DNA of 64,000 bases, from contig OX459106.1 in the NCBI GenBank assembly GCA_949775045.1, forward strand, positions 2,096,727-2,160,726, written 5' to 3'. Positions 11,101 through 22,481 of this stretch are shown here, piece by piece. The position numbers and the translations under genes are program-made. Under the pieces are notes generated by a model. It did no database searches. It worked only from the letters and a program-made list of their open reading frames with translations, and had not been told where the DNA came from. Origin of the DNA: Metridium senile (lineage: Eukaryota; Cnidaria; Anthozoa; Actiniaria; Metridiidae). Every line of letters begins with the position of its first letter. Positions within the stretch are counted from its first letter, which is position 1.

Positions 11101-14100
11101 CGGCGGGTTTGACTATGGAAATTGTTTATAAAATAACTTAATGATATGAAATGACATAACGCGCGCTTTGATTGGCCAAAGCATCGTTTTGGATGAGAGT
11201 ATAGAAAATAATTTAGATCAGATATAACGCGCGCTATGATTGGCCAAAACATCGTGTTGGAATATATTAAACGCTCACGTCGACATTCATTTTCGTCCAC
11301 GAGTATTTTTCTAGCTTTTTGATGAACCCTCAACACAAAATCGGACATTTGAAATTGAATGAGATACAATAACAAAGTTATATTACCATTTTTACTGCGG
11401 TTTTCCGCTTTCTGCGAACTCAGACATTACCACGGCTTATCGTGAAACACGTTTTTAGCTACCGTCAATCAAAACTAATTAGTCGGTAACTTTTAAATCC
11501 TTGATTGGCGGCAGCGAAATACGTATTTTACAACTAGCCGTTGAAATGTTCGCAGAAAGTCGAAAACCGCAGTAAATCTTACTCATTTTGTAATCTTTTT
11601 TAATAAACACAATCTGTCAAACATACAACATGCCATGAGTGATGAAGCGATTCACAAATTCACACAAAAGCTTAAAGACACGAATACAATCACAGAATAA
11701 TTTATTTTATTTTATGAAAGTCTGATCATGTTATTTATACAAGAATATTTAGTTAGGATTTTAACAAACTTAAAACAAGTTACGCTGCTGGCAAATTAAA
11801 GGCACAAATTGTGAAGTTTTGTTTTCATTTTGAGTTGACAATTTTAAATTTCTGAAATACTGCACAAATGTTGAGATAAATTAATAGTTTTTACTTACAT
11901 TTATTTACTGTGGTGTCCAAAAAGTCTAATTTTCTTCTCCGTTTTTATCATGCAGTCATCACATTCAATTCCTTTGTATGTTCATTGCAATCAAAACCTG
12001 GGATCAAAAACGTCCAAAGTGCAAAAATATGCTTTGATAAATCATGTAGTGGTCTTGAAACAGAGGAAAAACGTTGAACCAATCTTCTGACAATTCAGAA
12101 ATGTTCTTGATGATGGTAATCCCTTCATTTTACAACAAAACAACAAGCCAAACGTGTCCATTAATTGTCTCTAACAAATTAATCAGTATACAATTTGAGA
12201 CTTCTTTTACACTGTTAACGTTTGACTTCGGTGAAATATTGTGCGCTTGCTGAAGCAATTCCTCCAAACAAATACTCTGAACAATTCCACATAAGTAGAA
12301 AGTCCTTTTAAGTGTTAAGGCCTAGTCTGGGACCTAAACTTGCCTTAAATCGCAGCTAGTTTGGGCGAGTTAAGGCGAGTTAAGGAAAAATCCCATAATT
12401 TGGATTGACACTAAAAGAACATGACGTATATTATTATGTGTATATTTCAGCTTTGTGAGATGAGGTTAAGGCAATTCCCTGTGCATTATGACATTGAGTA
12501 ATTTACTGCGAGCTTGTGCGAGTTAAGGCGAGTTTGTGCGAGTTAAGGCGAGTTTGTGCGAGTTTGTGCGAGTTAAGGCGAGTTAAGGTCCCAGACTAAG
12601 CCTGTGTTAATTGCTTTCGACAACTTTTACTCTCCAAAAGTTCTTCAAAAATAACCCGGTAAGGGGTTTTCATCTGCAATATATCCCCTCGTGTCTTGAC
12701 TTGAACTTCAAATTATAAACTTCAAATTATGTTAATTAGTTGATCTGAACGTAGATCGAAATATAGTATTTATTATAAGTAATAGCATGGCTTCAGGGGG
12801 ATTAGTGATTAAATGTCCGCGAAAGCCCAGAGAAGTTTAGTGGAATTTAGTACCAAGGCCTGAGGCCGAGGGACGCTTACTAAACTTTCCGAGGCTGAGG
12901 GACATTTAACCACTAATCACCCGAAAAGGCATGCTATTAGATTGTAATATCATGGTTACTGAGGAATATGGAACTACGGCTAGGAAATATATGTTAGTTT
13001 TCAATTCATAGAAGCGTTTTTTGAGTTTCTGTTTTAGAGCCTCAAGTTTTAACTTTAAAAAACGCATACTCGCTTCTGGTGTAAATGTTTAAAATTTTAA
13101 TTTTACCAAATTCTTATGTGGTTTCCGATTGATTGCAAAAAAAAAACTTAACGCTCTATATTACGGTCAGGGTAGCATTAAGTAAACGCACTAATACTTT
13201 CCCCTCGAGGTGATGCTAACAAGTTGAGCACGTTCACTTCGCGCTGATTGGCTAGTTCCCTCTGAAGTATTTACCTATCTAGATAATTGATTTATCATTT
13301 ACTATCGTCAGCATCTTCATGTTTTTGCTACAATGGTGGATCGCCATCTTGTAGAAATGGAAGACTGCAGCGATGTTACTGTTACAATGGCTATTATGGA
13401 AGTCGATGCCAGTATGGTGGTAGGTAGCCTTGTGTATTTACAAGAGACAGTATTCCCATGCACTAATAATACAAATCTTTGTATTACTTTTCAGGACCAA
13501 CAACCAGACAGCGTGAGTATACAATATATTCAACAGCAATTTACTGTCTCTGCGGGTTTGACTATGGAAATTGTTTATAAAATGACGTAATGATATGAAC
13601 TGACATAACGCGCGCTTTGATTGGCCAAAGCATCGTTTTGGATGAGAGTATAGAAAATAATTTAGATCAGATATAACGCGCGCTATGATTGGCCAAAACA
13701 TCGTGTTGGAATATATTAAACGCTCACGTCGACATTCATTTTCGTCGACGAGTTTTTTTCTAGCTTTTTGATGAACCCTCAACACAAAATCGGACATTTG
13801 AAATTGAATGGGATACAATAACAAAGTTATATTACCACTTTTACTGCGGTTTTCCGCTTTCTGCGAACTCAGACATTCCCACGGCTTATTGTGAAACACG
13901 TTTTAGCTACCGTCAATCAAAACTAATTAGTCGGTAACTTTTAAATCCTTGATTGGCGGCAGCGAAATACGTATTTTACAACTAGCCGTTGAAATGTTCG
14001 CAGAAAGTCGAAAACCGCAGTAAATCTTACCCATTTTGTAATCTTTTTGAATAAACACAATCTGTCAAAGATACAACATGCAATGAGTGATGAAGCGATT

Positions 14101-17100
14101 CACAAATTCACACAAAAGCTTAAATATACGAATACAATCACAGAATAATTTATTTTATTTTATGAAAGTCTGATGATGTTATTTATACAAGAATATTTAG
14201 TTAGGATTTTAACAAACTTAAAACAAGTTACGCTGCTGGCAAATTAAAGGCACAAATTGTGAAGTTTTGTTTTCATTTTGAGTTGACAATTTTAAATTTC
14301 TAAAATACTGCACAAATGTTGAGATAAATTAATAGTATTTACTTACATTTACTTACTGTGGTGTCCAAAAAGTCTCATTTTCTTCTCCGTTTTTATCATA
14401 CAGTCATCACATTCAATTCCTTTGTATGTTCATTGCAATCAAAACGTTAACCCGGGATCAAAAACGTCCAAAGTGCAAAAATATTCTTTGATAAATCATG
14501 TAGTGGTCTTGAAACAGAGGAAAAACGTTAAACCAATCTTCTGACAATTCAGAAACGTTCTTGATGATGGTAATCCCTTCATTTTACAACAAAACAACAA
14601 GCCAAACGTGTCCATTAATTGTCTCTAACAAATTAATCAGTATACAATTTGAGACTTCTTTTACACTGTTAACGTTTGACGTCGGTGAAATATTGTGCGC
14701 TTGCTGAAGCACGTCCTCCAACAGAATACTCTGAACAATTCCACATAAGTAGAAAGTCCTGTTAAGTGTTATGGCCTAGTCTGGGACCTAAACTCGCCTT
14801 AACTCGCGGCTAGTTTGGGCGAGTTAAGGCGAGTTAAGGCGAGTTAAGGCGAGTTAAGGAAAAATCCCATAATTTGGAGTGACACTAAAAGAACATGACT
14901 TATATGTGTATATTTCAGCTTTGTGAGATGAGGTTAAGGCAATTCCCTGTGCATTATGACATTGAGTAATTTACTGCGAGCTTGTGCGAGTTAATGCGAG
15001 TTTGTGCTAGGTCTGTGTTAATTGCTTTCGACAACTTTTACTCTCCAAAAGTTCTTCAAAAATAACCCGGTAAGGGGTTTTCATCTGCAATATATCCCCT
15101 CGTGTCTTGACTTGAACTTCAAATTATAAACTTCAAATTATGTTAATTAGTTGATCTGAACGTAGATCGAAATATAGTATTTATTATAAGTAATACCATG
15201 GCTTGAGGGGGATTAGTGATTAAATGTCCGCGAAAGCCGAGAGAAGTTTAGTGGAATTTAGTACCAAGGCTGCAGGCCGAGGGACGCTTACTAAACTTTC
15301 CGAGGCTGAGGGAAATTTAATCACTAATCACCCGAAAAGGCATGCTATTAGATTGTAATATCATGGTTACTGAGGAATATGGAACTACGATTAGGAAATA
15401 TATGTTAGTTTTCAATTCATAGAAGCGTTTTTTGAGTTTCTGTATTAGAGCCTCAAGTTTTAACTTTAAAAAACGCATAGATCATACTTGCTTCTGGTGT
15501 AAATGTTTAAAATTTTAATTTTACAAAATTTTTATGTGGTTTCCGATTGATTGCAAAAAAAACCGTAAAGCTCTCTATTATGGTCAGGGTAGCATTAACG
15601 CACTAATATTTTCCCCTCGAGGTGATGCTAACAAGTTGCACACGTTCACTTCGCGCTGATTGGCTAGTTCCCTCTGAAGTATTTATCTATCTAAACGTTT
15701 GATGTATTATTTACTATCGTCAGTATCTTCATGTTATTGCTACAATGGAGGATCGCCATCTTGTAGAAATGGGAGACTGCGGCGTTGTTATTGTATCAAT
15801 GGCTATTATGGAAGTCGATGCCAGTATGGTAGGTAGCCTTGTGTATTTACAAGAGACAGTATTGTCATACACTGATATTATCAATCTTTTTACTTTCAGG
15901 ATCACGCACAACAACAAGAAGCTTCCCTACATGTAAGTATATAATTAACTCATTAATTCATTATAATATATTTAATTATTTGTTTATTTGTTTATTTATT
16001 TATTCACTCTTTTATTCATTCATTCATTCATTCATTCATTCATTCATTCATTCATTCATTCATTCATTTATTTATTTATTTGTAGCGGCAAGACCTTCAA
16101 TTACATGCTTCGCTTGCTTCCAACCTTCTTCCCCCCATCAATGTTTAAGAAATGCTACTAGATGCCGTGGTTCACGTTCTGTGTGTATGCATGGTCGTTA
16201 TACTCTAATGGGTAATGGTCGAAGTCATTACTTCGCGGGGTGCGGCTTATCAATGAACTACTGCCAATCACGATGCCGTGACCTATTAAGACGGGGCCAA
16301 GTCAGTGCGTGTTCAATAAGTTGTTGCCAGAGAGATTATTGTAACAGAATAGGTATGTATCTTATACAGTCAATGTCATAAACGTTGTCCACGTAAAATA
16401 GGGATTAACACTACAACAAATGACACGTGATTCTTCGCTTTTTTTAGGTTTTTTTCAACAGTTGAAATTTCAATGTTTAACTGTATAATGAGTAACAATG
16501 AACATGGAATAAGAATTAGGAAATCTGTGTTCACAATTAATGCTAGTATCGAGCATTTATAGCGCCACAAATTATATTGTGTCAAGTGATGTTTTTATTA
16601 TTGTTGATGTCTTTTTTTGTTGAGCAGTGTTAATGACGTTCACTGTATGCTTAACTGTTCAGTGAAATTCTTGAGAGAACAAACTTTAAAGACTGTTAAT
16701 GGCACTCACAAATGTAATGCTTCATGAACGAGCATGCAGGATTGGTTTATCAGGTCATTGTCCCCTAAGCAAGCGCCGTGTGAACATGTCAACCAAACTA
16801 CTAAACATTTATGATCAATGTATTTAAATTGTACATTTAAAAAAGTACCTATTTTTGTTTTCCAGCTCTCTCTACCACAAGACGCCCGCCCACACGTAAG
16901 ACTTATTACCAACATGCTGTTGTAGATTGAAGTTGTAGTTTTAGTTGCAGTCGTAGTTATAGTTGCTATTAAAGTTGTAGATATACAGTTGTAAGTGTAG
17001 TTATAGTTGTAGATAAATTGTATATATAGTTGTAGTTGCAGTTACAGTAGTAGTTGTAGTTGAAGTTATAGTTGTAGTTGTAGTTGTAGTTGTAGTTGTA

Positions 17101-20100
17101 GTTGTAGTTGTAGTTGTAGTTGTAGTTGTAGTTGTAGTTGTAGTTGTAGTTGTAGTTGTAGTTGTAGTTGTAGTTGTAGTTGTAGTTGTAGTTGTAGTTG
17201 TAGTTGTAGTTGTAGTTGTAGTTGTAGTTGTAGTTGTAGTTGTAGTTGTAGTTGTAGTTGTAGTTGTAGTTGTAGTTGTAGTTGTAGTTGTAGTTGTAGT
17301 TGTAGTTGTAGTTGTAGTTGTAGTTGTAGTTGTAGTTGTAGTTGTAGTTGTAGTTGTAGTTGAAGCTGCAGCTGTAGTTGTACTTGTACTTGTAGCTGCA
17401 GTTGTAGCTGTAGCTGTAGTTGTAGTTGTATACGTAGTTGTAGCTGTAATTGTAGTTGTAGCTCAACTATACATTAGTTTCAAGCCTGATGGTGCCAACG
17501 CACAAGCCGACGCCCTTCATGCTATGGAGCAGTGTATTCAAGACCTTAGGAACTGGCTAATTGATAGCAGGCTGTTGCTCAACGATGACAAAACAGAATT
17601 CCTTGTAATTGCAACTCGCCAACCACTTAATAAATTAAATCCGTCAGTTCTTAATGTTGGCGAACATACAATTGATCCTTCTGTAAATGTCAGGAACTTG
17701 GGTACTATTCGTTGACAATTCACTTAGTATGGATCCTCAGGTTAATCAAATTTGTAAGGCTGCTTTTTATCATATTCACAATATTCGACGGATCTCAAAA
17801 TATCTTTCTCAGGATTGTCTTAAAACATTAGTTTATGCTTTTGTTACGTCACGACTTGACTATTGTAATAGCTTACTTTATGGCCTGCCTAAATATCAGA
17901 TCTGTAAATTGCAGAGGGTCCAGAACACTGCCGCTAGGTTAATAATGAACGCTAGAAAGTATGACCATATCACGCCTGTACTCTACAACCTTCATTGGCT
18001 ACCTGTCTTTTATCGTAGTCAGTTTAAGTTTTTAACAATTACATCCAAGGCCATATATAACATCTCGCCTAGCTATATAAGTGATTTGGTGTCAATTAGG
18101 TCCTGTTCTTCATATTCTTTAAGGTCTAACAACACTTTAGTCTTGGATCGTCCTAAGGGGCGTATGCTTTCGACACTAGGGGCGCGTTCTTTCTATGCTG
18201 CTGCCCCCACACTGTGGAACAGTCGGGAAATAAAATCACTTAGCATTTTTAAGAAACAGCTTAAGACACATCTTTTTAATATAGCTTATAACAAGTAGTT
18301 TTTAGTGAATTTAACTTAGTTATTTTTATTTAGAATATTTCCATTACAATATTTCCACTTAGTACTTCGTTTTTTAGTATTGGATTTTTATAGATTAATA
18401 TTTATAGTAATTATTTATATGTTATATATTTATATTTTATTGACTTATTCATGTAAAGCGTTCTTGATCATTTTAATGTTAAAAAGCGCTATATTAAGTA
18501 AATAAATTATTAAATTATTATTAGCTGTAGTTGCAGTTGTATACGGAGTTGTAGTTGTTTATCGATGGATCGAATAGTACAAGTACTGACTTGTTTTCAT
18601 CCTTTTCAGCACGTACGCCAAACATCAATTCCAGATTTTTCTTGAGGTAATAGAGCAGTTTCATGCTATCTAGCACCGCTGTTTTATTTTACAAAACTCG
18701 CCTTTGCACAGGTTAAGCCTCCATTTGTTGAAGCCTAGCAAGGGCAAAATAATACAACTGCTTAACAATAGAACATCCATATATATTTACTATGAATCGT
18801 GATTATACCTGTGCAAGTACGCCTTTTGTCAAATAGTACAGCGATGCTAGATAATTAAAAACTGGAGTATTCTGCTGACTAGTCATTGTAAATGTTCATG
18901 TATATTTCAAATGATTATTCTAGATTTATCAAATTAATCGCCATTGTGTTTTACAGGTTGATTTTGAAATTGCTGAAAAGCTTCAAAGCTTTGATTGATG
19001 TGGTAAGCAAAAGAATAAGAACAGTATTTCAATAATGATTGTATTATACTTTATTGCTTTAGACGTATTATATCATATTTTATTATATTCTTTTCAATTA
19101 AATTCCATTAAATTCCATGCTATTCCATTTCTTTCCATTCCTTTCGTTTCTAGCCCATTATATTTCATCTCATTCTTTTCCATTATATTCCTCTTCATTC
19201 TATTGTATTCCATTCAATAATATTCAATTCCTTCCATTCTATTCTTTTCTATTCCACTCTATTCTATTCTATTCTATTCTATTCTATTATTTTCTATTCT
19301 ATTCTATTCTATTCTATTCTATTCTTTTCCATTCCATTCCATTTCATTTCATTTCATTCCATTCTATTCCAGTCTATTCCATTCTATTCCATTCTATTCC
19401 ATTCTATTCCATTCTATTCCATTCTATTCCATTCTATTTCCATTCTATTCCATTCTATTCCATTCCATTCTATTCCATTCTATTCCATTCTATTCCATTC
19501 CATTCCATTCTATTCTATTCTATTCCATTCTATTCCATTCTATTCTATTCCATTCTATTCCATTCTATTCCATTCTATTCTATTCCATTCTATTCCATTC
19601 TATTGTATTCTAATTACTTTTGTTTGTAGACTTCAACCTTGCTTAAGGCTCATCTGAAAAGCAACGATGCCCAACTCAAAAAGAGTACGTACAAAAGTAG
19701 AATATATAGATTGTCAGGAACCTTAATTTTATGGTGTCTTGGACTTATTTCTTTCTTAAATAAAGATTTATACATGGGTGTGCTAAGTAAGGGCCTGTTT
19801 ACATGGAGATAGGGTCACCCTAGGGGTAAGGTCACTCAATTAGCTACGTAGGGAACCCTTCTAGCAGGGCCAGCTTTTTGTTTACTTAAGCCATGTAAAC
19901 GCTTAAGGTAGGGTTACCCTAGGGGAGTGCTATCTCGAATTGCATCAAATGACGTATTTCACGCGCCAAATAGCACTGAAAAACCGCAGCCAAGGATGCT
20001 TAAGAGAGGAAACAGAATTTAGCGCCAAAAGAGAACGCTTGCCAGCCATTTTTTTGCTTACGAAGCTTTGCGAACAAGCCATGACTCTAGCCCTACCCCT

Positions 20101-21084
20101 GGGGTGACCCTAGTCGAGTTTGCATGTAAAGGAGGGCTATGTTTTGACCCTTTTGGTAGGTTGACCCTTCTAGGAAGGTGGCCCTATCTCCATGTAAACA
20201 GGCCCTAAGAAACTTTAACTTCCAGTGTTTAATTCGATATTTCACGAGTGAGCGCACCGAATACCCATGTATTAATCTGTTTATTATATATAAAACGCAT
20301 TGAGATATACCATGTATAATAAGAACTTATTATTATAACATACAGCTGAATCTACAGTCCACCGTTTTTTAATTCAAGACACTATTGAAACAATATATTG
20401 AATTTCGTCGCCATTTTTCGATTTCTTTTTGTAAAACAATATAACATATTTTAGCCAGTTGTAAATGACAAATGAATCGAAAACATTAACAATAACCATG
20501 ATTTCTAATTTTTAGGAGAGATTGTGTCCATGATGAAAAGAGTTGACTACAATGCGCAACATCTTGAGAATTCACGTGACCCGGAGGTTATCCAGGTGAA
20601 AAGAGATGTTGCTGAAACACGCATGCGTGCCAAAGACCTCATCGCAAAACTGGATGATTACATAGGTTAGTTATTGGTTTGATTTAAATTACAAATTTGT
20701 AATATTCAAGAGCAACAAACAAACGAGATACAGACAGACAAACAATCCAACAAACAAAATAAACAAATAACAAAAAGACAGATCGAGAGTTAAAACAAAC
20801 AAACAAGCAAACACACAAACAAACAAAAAGAAAAAGAAATGAAACAATGAAGGACCAATCGACCAACCAACCAACCAACCAACCAACCAACCAACCAACC
20901 AACCAACCAACCAACCAACCAACCAACCAACCAACCAACCAACCAACCAACCAACCAACCAACCAACCAACCAACCAACCAACCAACCAACCAACCAATT
21001 AACCAACCAACCAACCAATTGAAATATTAAAAATTATTTAAACTTACTATTTTAGATGACGAACCAGACAAGAACAAGAAGTAG
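8134..21084 (+). CDS. Gene A: secreted modular protein, three EGF-like modules, one three-finger (LU) module and a helical Lys-rich tail; first exon not found
   Basis: Reconstructed exons: 8134-8191, 8838-8912 (or to 8930), 10594-10701 (EGF1), 10777-10794, 13312-13419 (EGF2), 13495-13512, 15724-15828 (EGF3), 15900-15932, 16086-16352 (LU), 16866-16895, 18610-18646, 18957-19002, 19630-19684, 20516-20665, 21056-21084 (stop TAG 21082-21084). Every junction is GT-AG, most introns are phase 1, and the frame stays open throughout. Exon 8134 supplies the second half of a signal peptide (IVCVAVSF) and 8838 an acidic pro-segment. Linker micro-exons of 18, 18, 33 and 30 nt encode Thr/Arg/Pro-rich spacers. 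The tail has hydrophobic/lysine helices, dibasic KR sites and an acidic-lysine C terminus ending DEPDKNKK. The protein is probably extracellular. The signal-peptide start seen in gene B is missing here, so A may use a distant exon or be 5' defective. The third exon's donor is uncertain. Family not recognised. Confidence 0.7.
8252..8750. mobile_element. MITE with long inverted ends, about 500 bp, only in copy A
   Basis: The ends TAGACCGATCCAAGGTTATT and its complement AATAACCTTGGATCGGTCTA pair over about 60 bp, including GCCGCCATCTTG and CTACTGGGGCGAG. Copy B has ordinary intron sequence here (around 31,430), which shows the empty site and places the insertion after the duplication. A TA target, as in Tc1/mariner-type elements, fits the edges. 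No coding capacity. Confidence 0.85.
10594..10701 (+). CDS. EGF-like module exon 1 of gene A (phase 1-1, 108 nt)
   Basis: Acceptor CTATCGTCAG, donor G|GTAGGT. It encodes a six-cysteine EGF-like module with [21 protein letters not shown] and RCQYGG; the C-x-C pair and the GYYG-x2-C ending are typical of EGF modules. The apparent frame starting with ATG at 10615 ([10 protein letters not shown]) is a shadow of this exon. Identical in sequence to 33,649-33,756 in gene B as far as I can read. Confidence 0.85.
10804..11070. mobile_element. Tc1/mariner-type MITE, 267 bp, TA target duplication
   Basis: Ends CACCTATTTCAATTAACG and its complement CGTTAATTGAAATAGGTG, flanked by TA on both sides. Unit 2 at 13,513-13,530 has the intact empty site (GTATACAATAT), so the edges are exact. 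The same insertion is present in copy B at 33,859-34,123. It sits only nine bases past the micro-exon's end without breaking the donor GTGAGT. Confidence 0.9.
12319..12603. repeat. Fold-back element with internal CGAGTTAAGG repeats
   Basis: Begins GGCCTAGTCTGGGACCT and ends AGGTCCCAGACTAAGCC, inverted copies. The inside holds repeated 10-mers GCGAGTTAAG and GCGAGTTTGT. Related copies lie at 14,773-15,010 (right end decayed) and 35,368-35,644, as part of the larger duplications. Confidence 0.75.
12797..12917. repeat. Small fold-back MITE, about 120 bp
   Basis: GGGGGATTAGTGATTAAATG pairs with CATTTAACCACTAATCACCC. The interior holds CCGAGGGACGCTTACTAAAC. Copies at 15,213-15,335 and 35,838-35,964 belong to the duplicated units. 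Confidence 0.7.
13312..13419 (+). CDS. EGF-like module exon 2 of gene A (108 nt)
   Basis: Same frame, acceptor and donor as exon 1. It differs by few bases (Ser for Tyr in GGSPSC). It is followed by the 18-nt micro-exon 13495-13512 encoding PTTRQ. No counterpart remains in copy B. Confidence 0.85.
15724..15828 (+). CDS. EGF-like module exon 3 of gene A (105 nt)
   Basis: Encodes [23 protein letters not shown] and RCQYG; phase 1 at both ends. It is the most diverged of the three (LRRCYCI instead of LQRCYCY) and corresponds to 36,343-36,444 in copy B. The following micro-exon 15900-15932 (33 nt) encodes SRTTTRSFP; gene B has a 15-nt version at the same place. Confidence 0.85.
16013..16080. repeat. 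(CATT)n tetranucleotide tract
   Basis: About thirteen CATT units followed by TTTA units, ending a few bases before the acceptor of the three-finger exon, so it forms part of the pyrimidine-rich splice region. Confidence 0.9.
16086..16352 (+). CDS. Ly6/uPAR (LU, three-finger) module exon of gene A, absent from gene B
   Basis: A 267-nt exon, phase 1-1 (acceptor TTTGTAG, donor G|GTATGT), coding about 88 residues with twelve cysteines. It opens with TCFACF (C-x2-C) and closes with [10 protein letters not shown], the CC-x4-CN ending that marks the LU/three-finger fold. Ten or more cysteines in about 85 residues fits that family, which includes receptors, secreted regulators and some venom proteins; the fold alone does not tell which. 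A single exon is unusual, since LU domains are often split. Copy B is interrupted exactly here and lacks it. The call is from the motif pattern, not from a search. Confidence 0.75.
17040..17465. repeat. (TTGTAG)n hexanucleotide array, copy A
   Basis: Nearly perfect TTGTAG units from about 17060 to 17360, degenerate at both edges (GCTGCAG, TTGTAC variants). It lies in the intron between exons 16866-16895 and 18610-18646. A frame encoding alternating Asn-Tyr on the minus strand is only the repeat. Confidence 0.95.
17466..18525 (+). pseudogene. 5'-truncated non-LTR retrotransposon (Jockey/CR1-L2-like) reverse-transcriptase C terminus
   Basis: Encodes the end of a reverse transcriptase and its C-terminal region: [57 protein letters not shown], and [11 protein letters not shown] followed by [11 protein letters not shown] one-base frameshift near 17,700 separates the first part from the rest. 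The 3' tail has AAGCGCTATATTAAGTAAATAAATTATTA, typical of CR1/L2-like ends. It inserted into the TTGTAG array; copy B has the uninterrupted array, so the insertion is younger than the duplication. Not functional: 5' truncated and frameshifted. Confidence 0.85.
19090..19612. repeat. (ATTCY)n pentanucleotide array, copy A
   Basis: ATTCT and ATTCC units mixed over about 500 bp, ending just before acceptor TTTGTAG of exon 19630-19684. The copy B version (38,795-39,057) is nearly pure ATTCT and half as long. Confidence 0.95.
19791..20205. mobile_element. PIF/Harbinger-type MITE, 415 bp, TAA target duplication
   Basis: Ends GGGCCTGTTTACATGGAGAT and its complement ATCTCCATGTAAACAGGCCC, flanked by TAA at 19788-19790 and 20206-20208. 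Copy B has the single TAA empty site near 39,237. A 3-bp TAA target and GGGCC ends fit PIF/Harbinger. No coding sequence. Confidence 0.88.
20860..21018. repeat. (AACC)n tetranucleotide array
   Basis: About 36 CCAA units, shortly before the last exon of gene A. Minus-strand frames reading Gly-Trp-Leu-Val are the repeat only. Copy B has a short version at about 39,705-39,742. Confidence 0.95.
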
Positions 21085-21122
21085 AACCAATATTCAATGA
21101 AAAGCACATTAAGCTGATAAAA

Positions 21123-21885
21123 GAGACTCTGTAAAGACACTCTACACATCACTTGTAAGATCCCACCTGTGTTATGCTTCCCAACTGTGGGCTCCACAAT
21201 CTCCAACTCTAATGACAAAGATTGAAAACATCCAGCGAAGAGCCACTCGCTTTATTTGCAGAGGATCCGGTCTTTCTTACAAGGAACGTTTGGTTGAACT
21301 TAATTTGCTTCCCTTAAATTATTGGCTCGAGTACTTAGACATTGTCTTTTTCTTCAAATGTAAATTAGGAATAATTGACTTCAATTGTAATGACCTGTTT
21401 CATTTTTGCAGTGGGCGTTCCCGTCGTGGAACCTCTGGACTTTTTCTTAAAATTTAACTCGCGAAAACCTCCCTATATCGTGACTCATTTTTTATAAGAA
21501 TAACAAATTTATGGAACGTTGTGCCAGCTGATATAAGAGCCGAAGAGAAACTCTTACCTTTTACTAAGAAGCTAAAATCTTTTTTCTTCATTCGGCTCTC
21601 TAAAGTTTTTGATCCTGACGACATCCGTTCATTTAAATAAGTTTGTGTAAAATGTCGTCGTCCAAATCCTTTCAATACTTGTAAATGTTAAAAATATGTT
21701 GTTGTTTTTTTCCCCTATGTTTTTTTTTTTTTTAATTCTGTCTCTCTTTTGTAGAAAAGGGGTGCGTGTAAGTGGGTTGGGTCTTTTATTACTCTTAGGG
21801 CATAGGATAGGGTAATGTTACCTAGTAGGGGACGTCATGTTCTATTGTAATCTTACCTAAATAAAATAAAATAAATAATAAAAAC
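21123..21885 (+). pseudogene. 5'-truncated non-LTR reverse-transcriptase fragment in the 3' UTR of gene A
   Basis: Encodes LYTSLVRSHLCYASQLWAP, KIENIQRRATRFIC, LNLLPLNYWLEYLD and NLWNVVPADIR, the C-terminal part of a Jockey/CR1-like polyprotein. There is an in-frame TAA at about 21,455. The 3' end is a tract of AAATAAAATAAAATAAATAA. It begins 38 bp after the gene A stop. Copy B reads AAAAGCACCATCAAG straight across, so the edges and the post-duplication age are clear. It is a different family from the fragment at 17,466. Confidence 0.85.
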
Positions 21886-22481
21886 ACCATAAAGTTAATA
21901 TCTAAGATAAAGTATGCAAACGTACCATGGGACCTTCTCCATCGATCTTTTCTAAACAAATAAACATTCTTGTACCCAGACCCTTCTAAGCTTTCTAACG
22001 AAAAATCGAAGACTCTGGAATTTGCTCTCTGATTGGCTTCTATGTGACATAACAATAGAACTAAAACTTCAAACGATTTATAAACATTGTTTTTGAAATT
22101 GTTTGCTTTGATGGGAAGGAGCATGTTGACATGGTCGCAATATTTCTGATTTAAGGTCAGTAGGGTTTTCCAGAGCCTATCATCCAAAGATCCAATTTTG
22201 TTTATATATTTTTGCAATATTTGGGAGAGATTGAGAGAGGACGCACCATCAAATAACATTTTTTTTTTCTATTTTTTTTTATAATTAATCTCGAAATATT
22301 GATCGTATACATTTATTTCAAAAATAAAAATTGGATATTTTTTATAATTAATCTCGAAATATTGATGACACTTTTTTCAAAAAGAGTTGACGGATAAAAA
22401 GTCGAGCGACAATTGCACGACCGAATGGAATTGTGGTTACACTCTTCTTTACTATGAGGCTGGCGTTGTGCAATAAATATA

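Larger units (their letters stand above)
10478..15611 (+). repeat. Tandem duplication of a ~2.4-kb unit containing an EGF exon
   Basis: Unit 1 (10478-13200) and unit 2 (13201-15611) both start at CCCCTCG[GA]GGTGATGCTAA about 115 bp before an EGF exon. They share the micro-exon, the intronic TAACGCGCGCT[TA]TGATTGG motifs, the CGAGTTAAGG repeat block and the 120-bp fold-back. A third unit start follows at about 15612 with EGF3. Unit 1 is longer mainly because of the MITE at 10804-11070. Copy B has a single such unit. This is exon gain (or loss in B) by unequal exchange between intron repeats. Confidence 0.9.

Noticed and set aside
16969..17466. Minus-strand Asn-Tyr repeat protein
   Set aside because: Frame through the (TTGTAG)n array in an intron of gene A.
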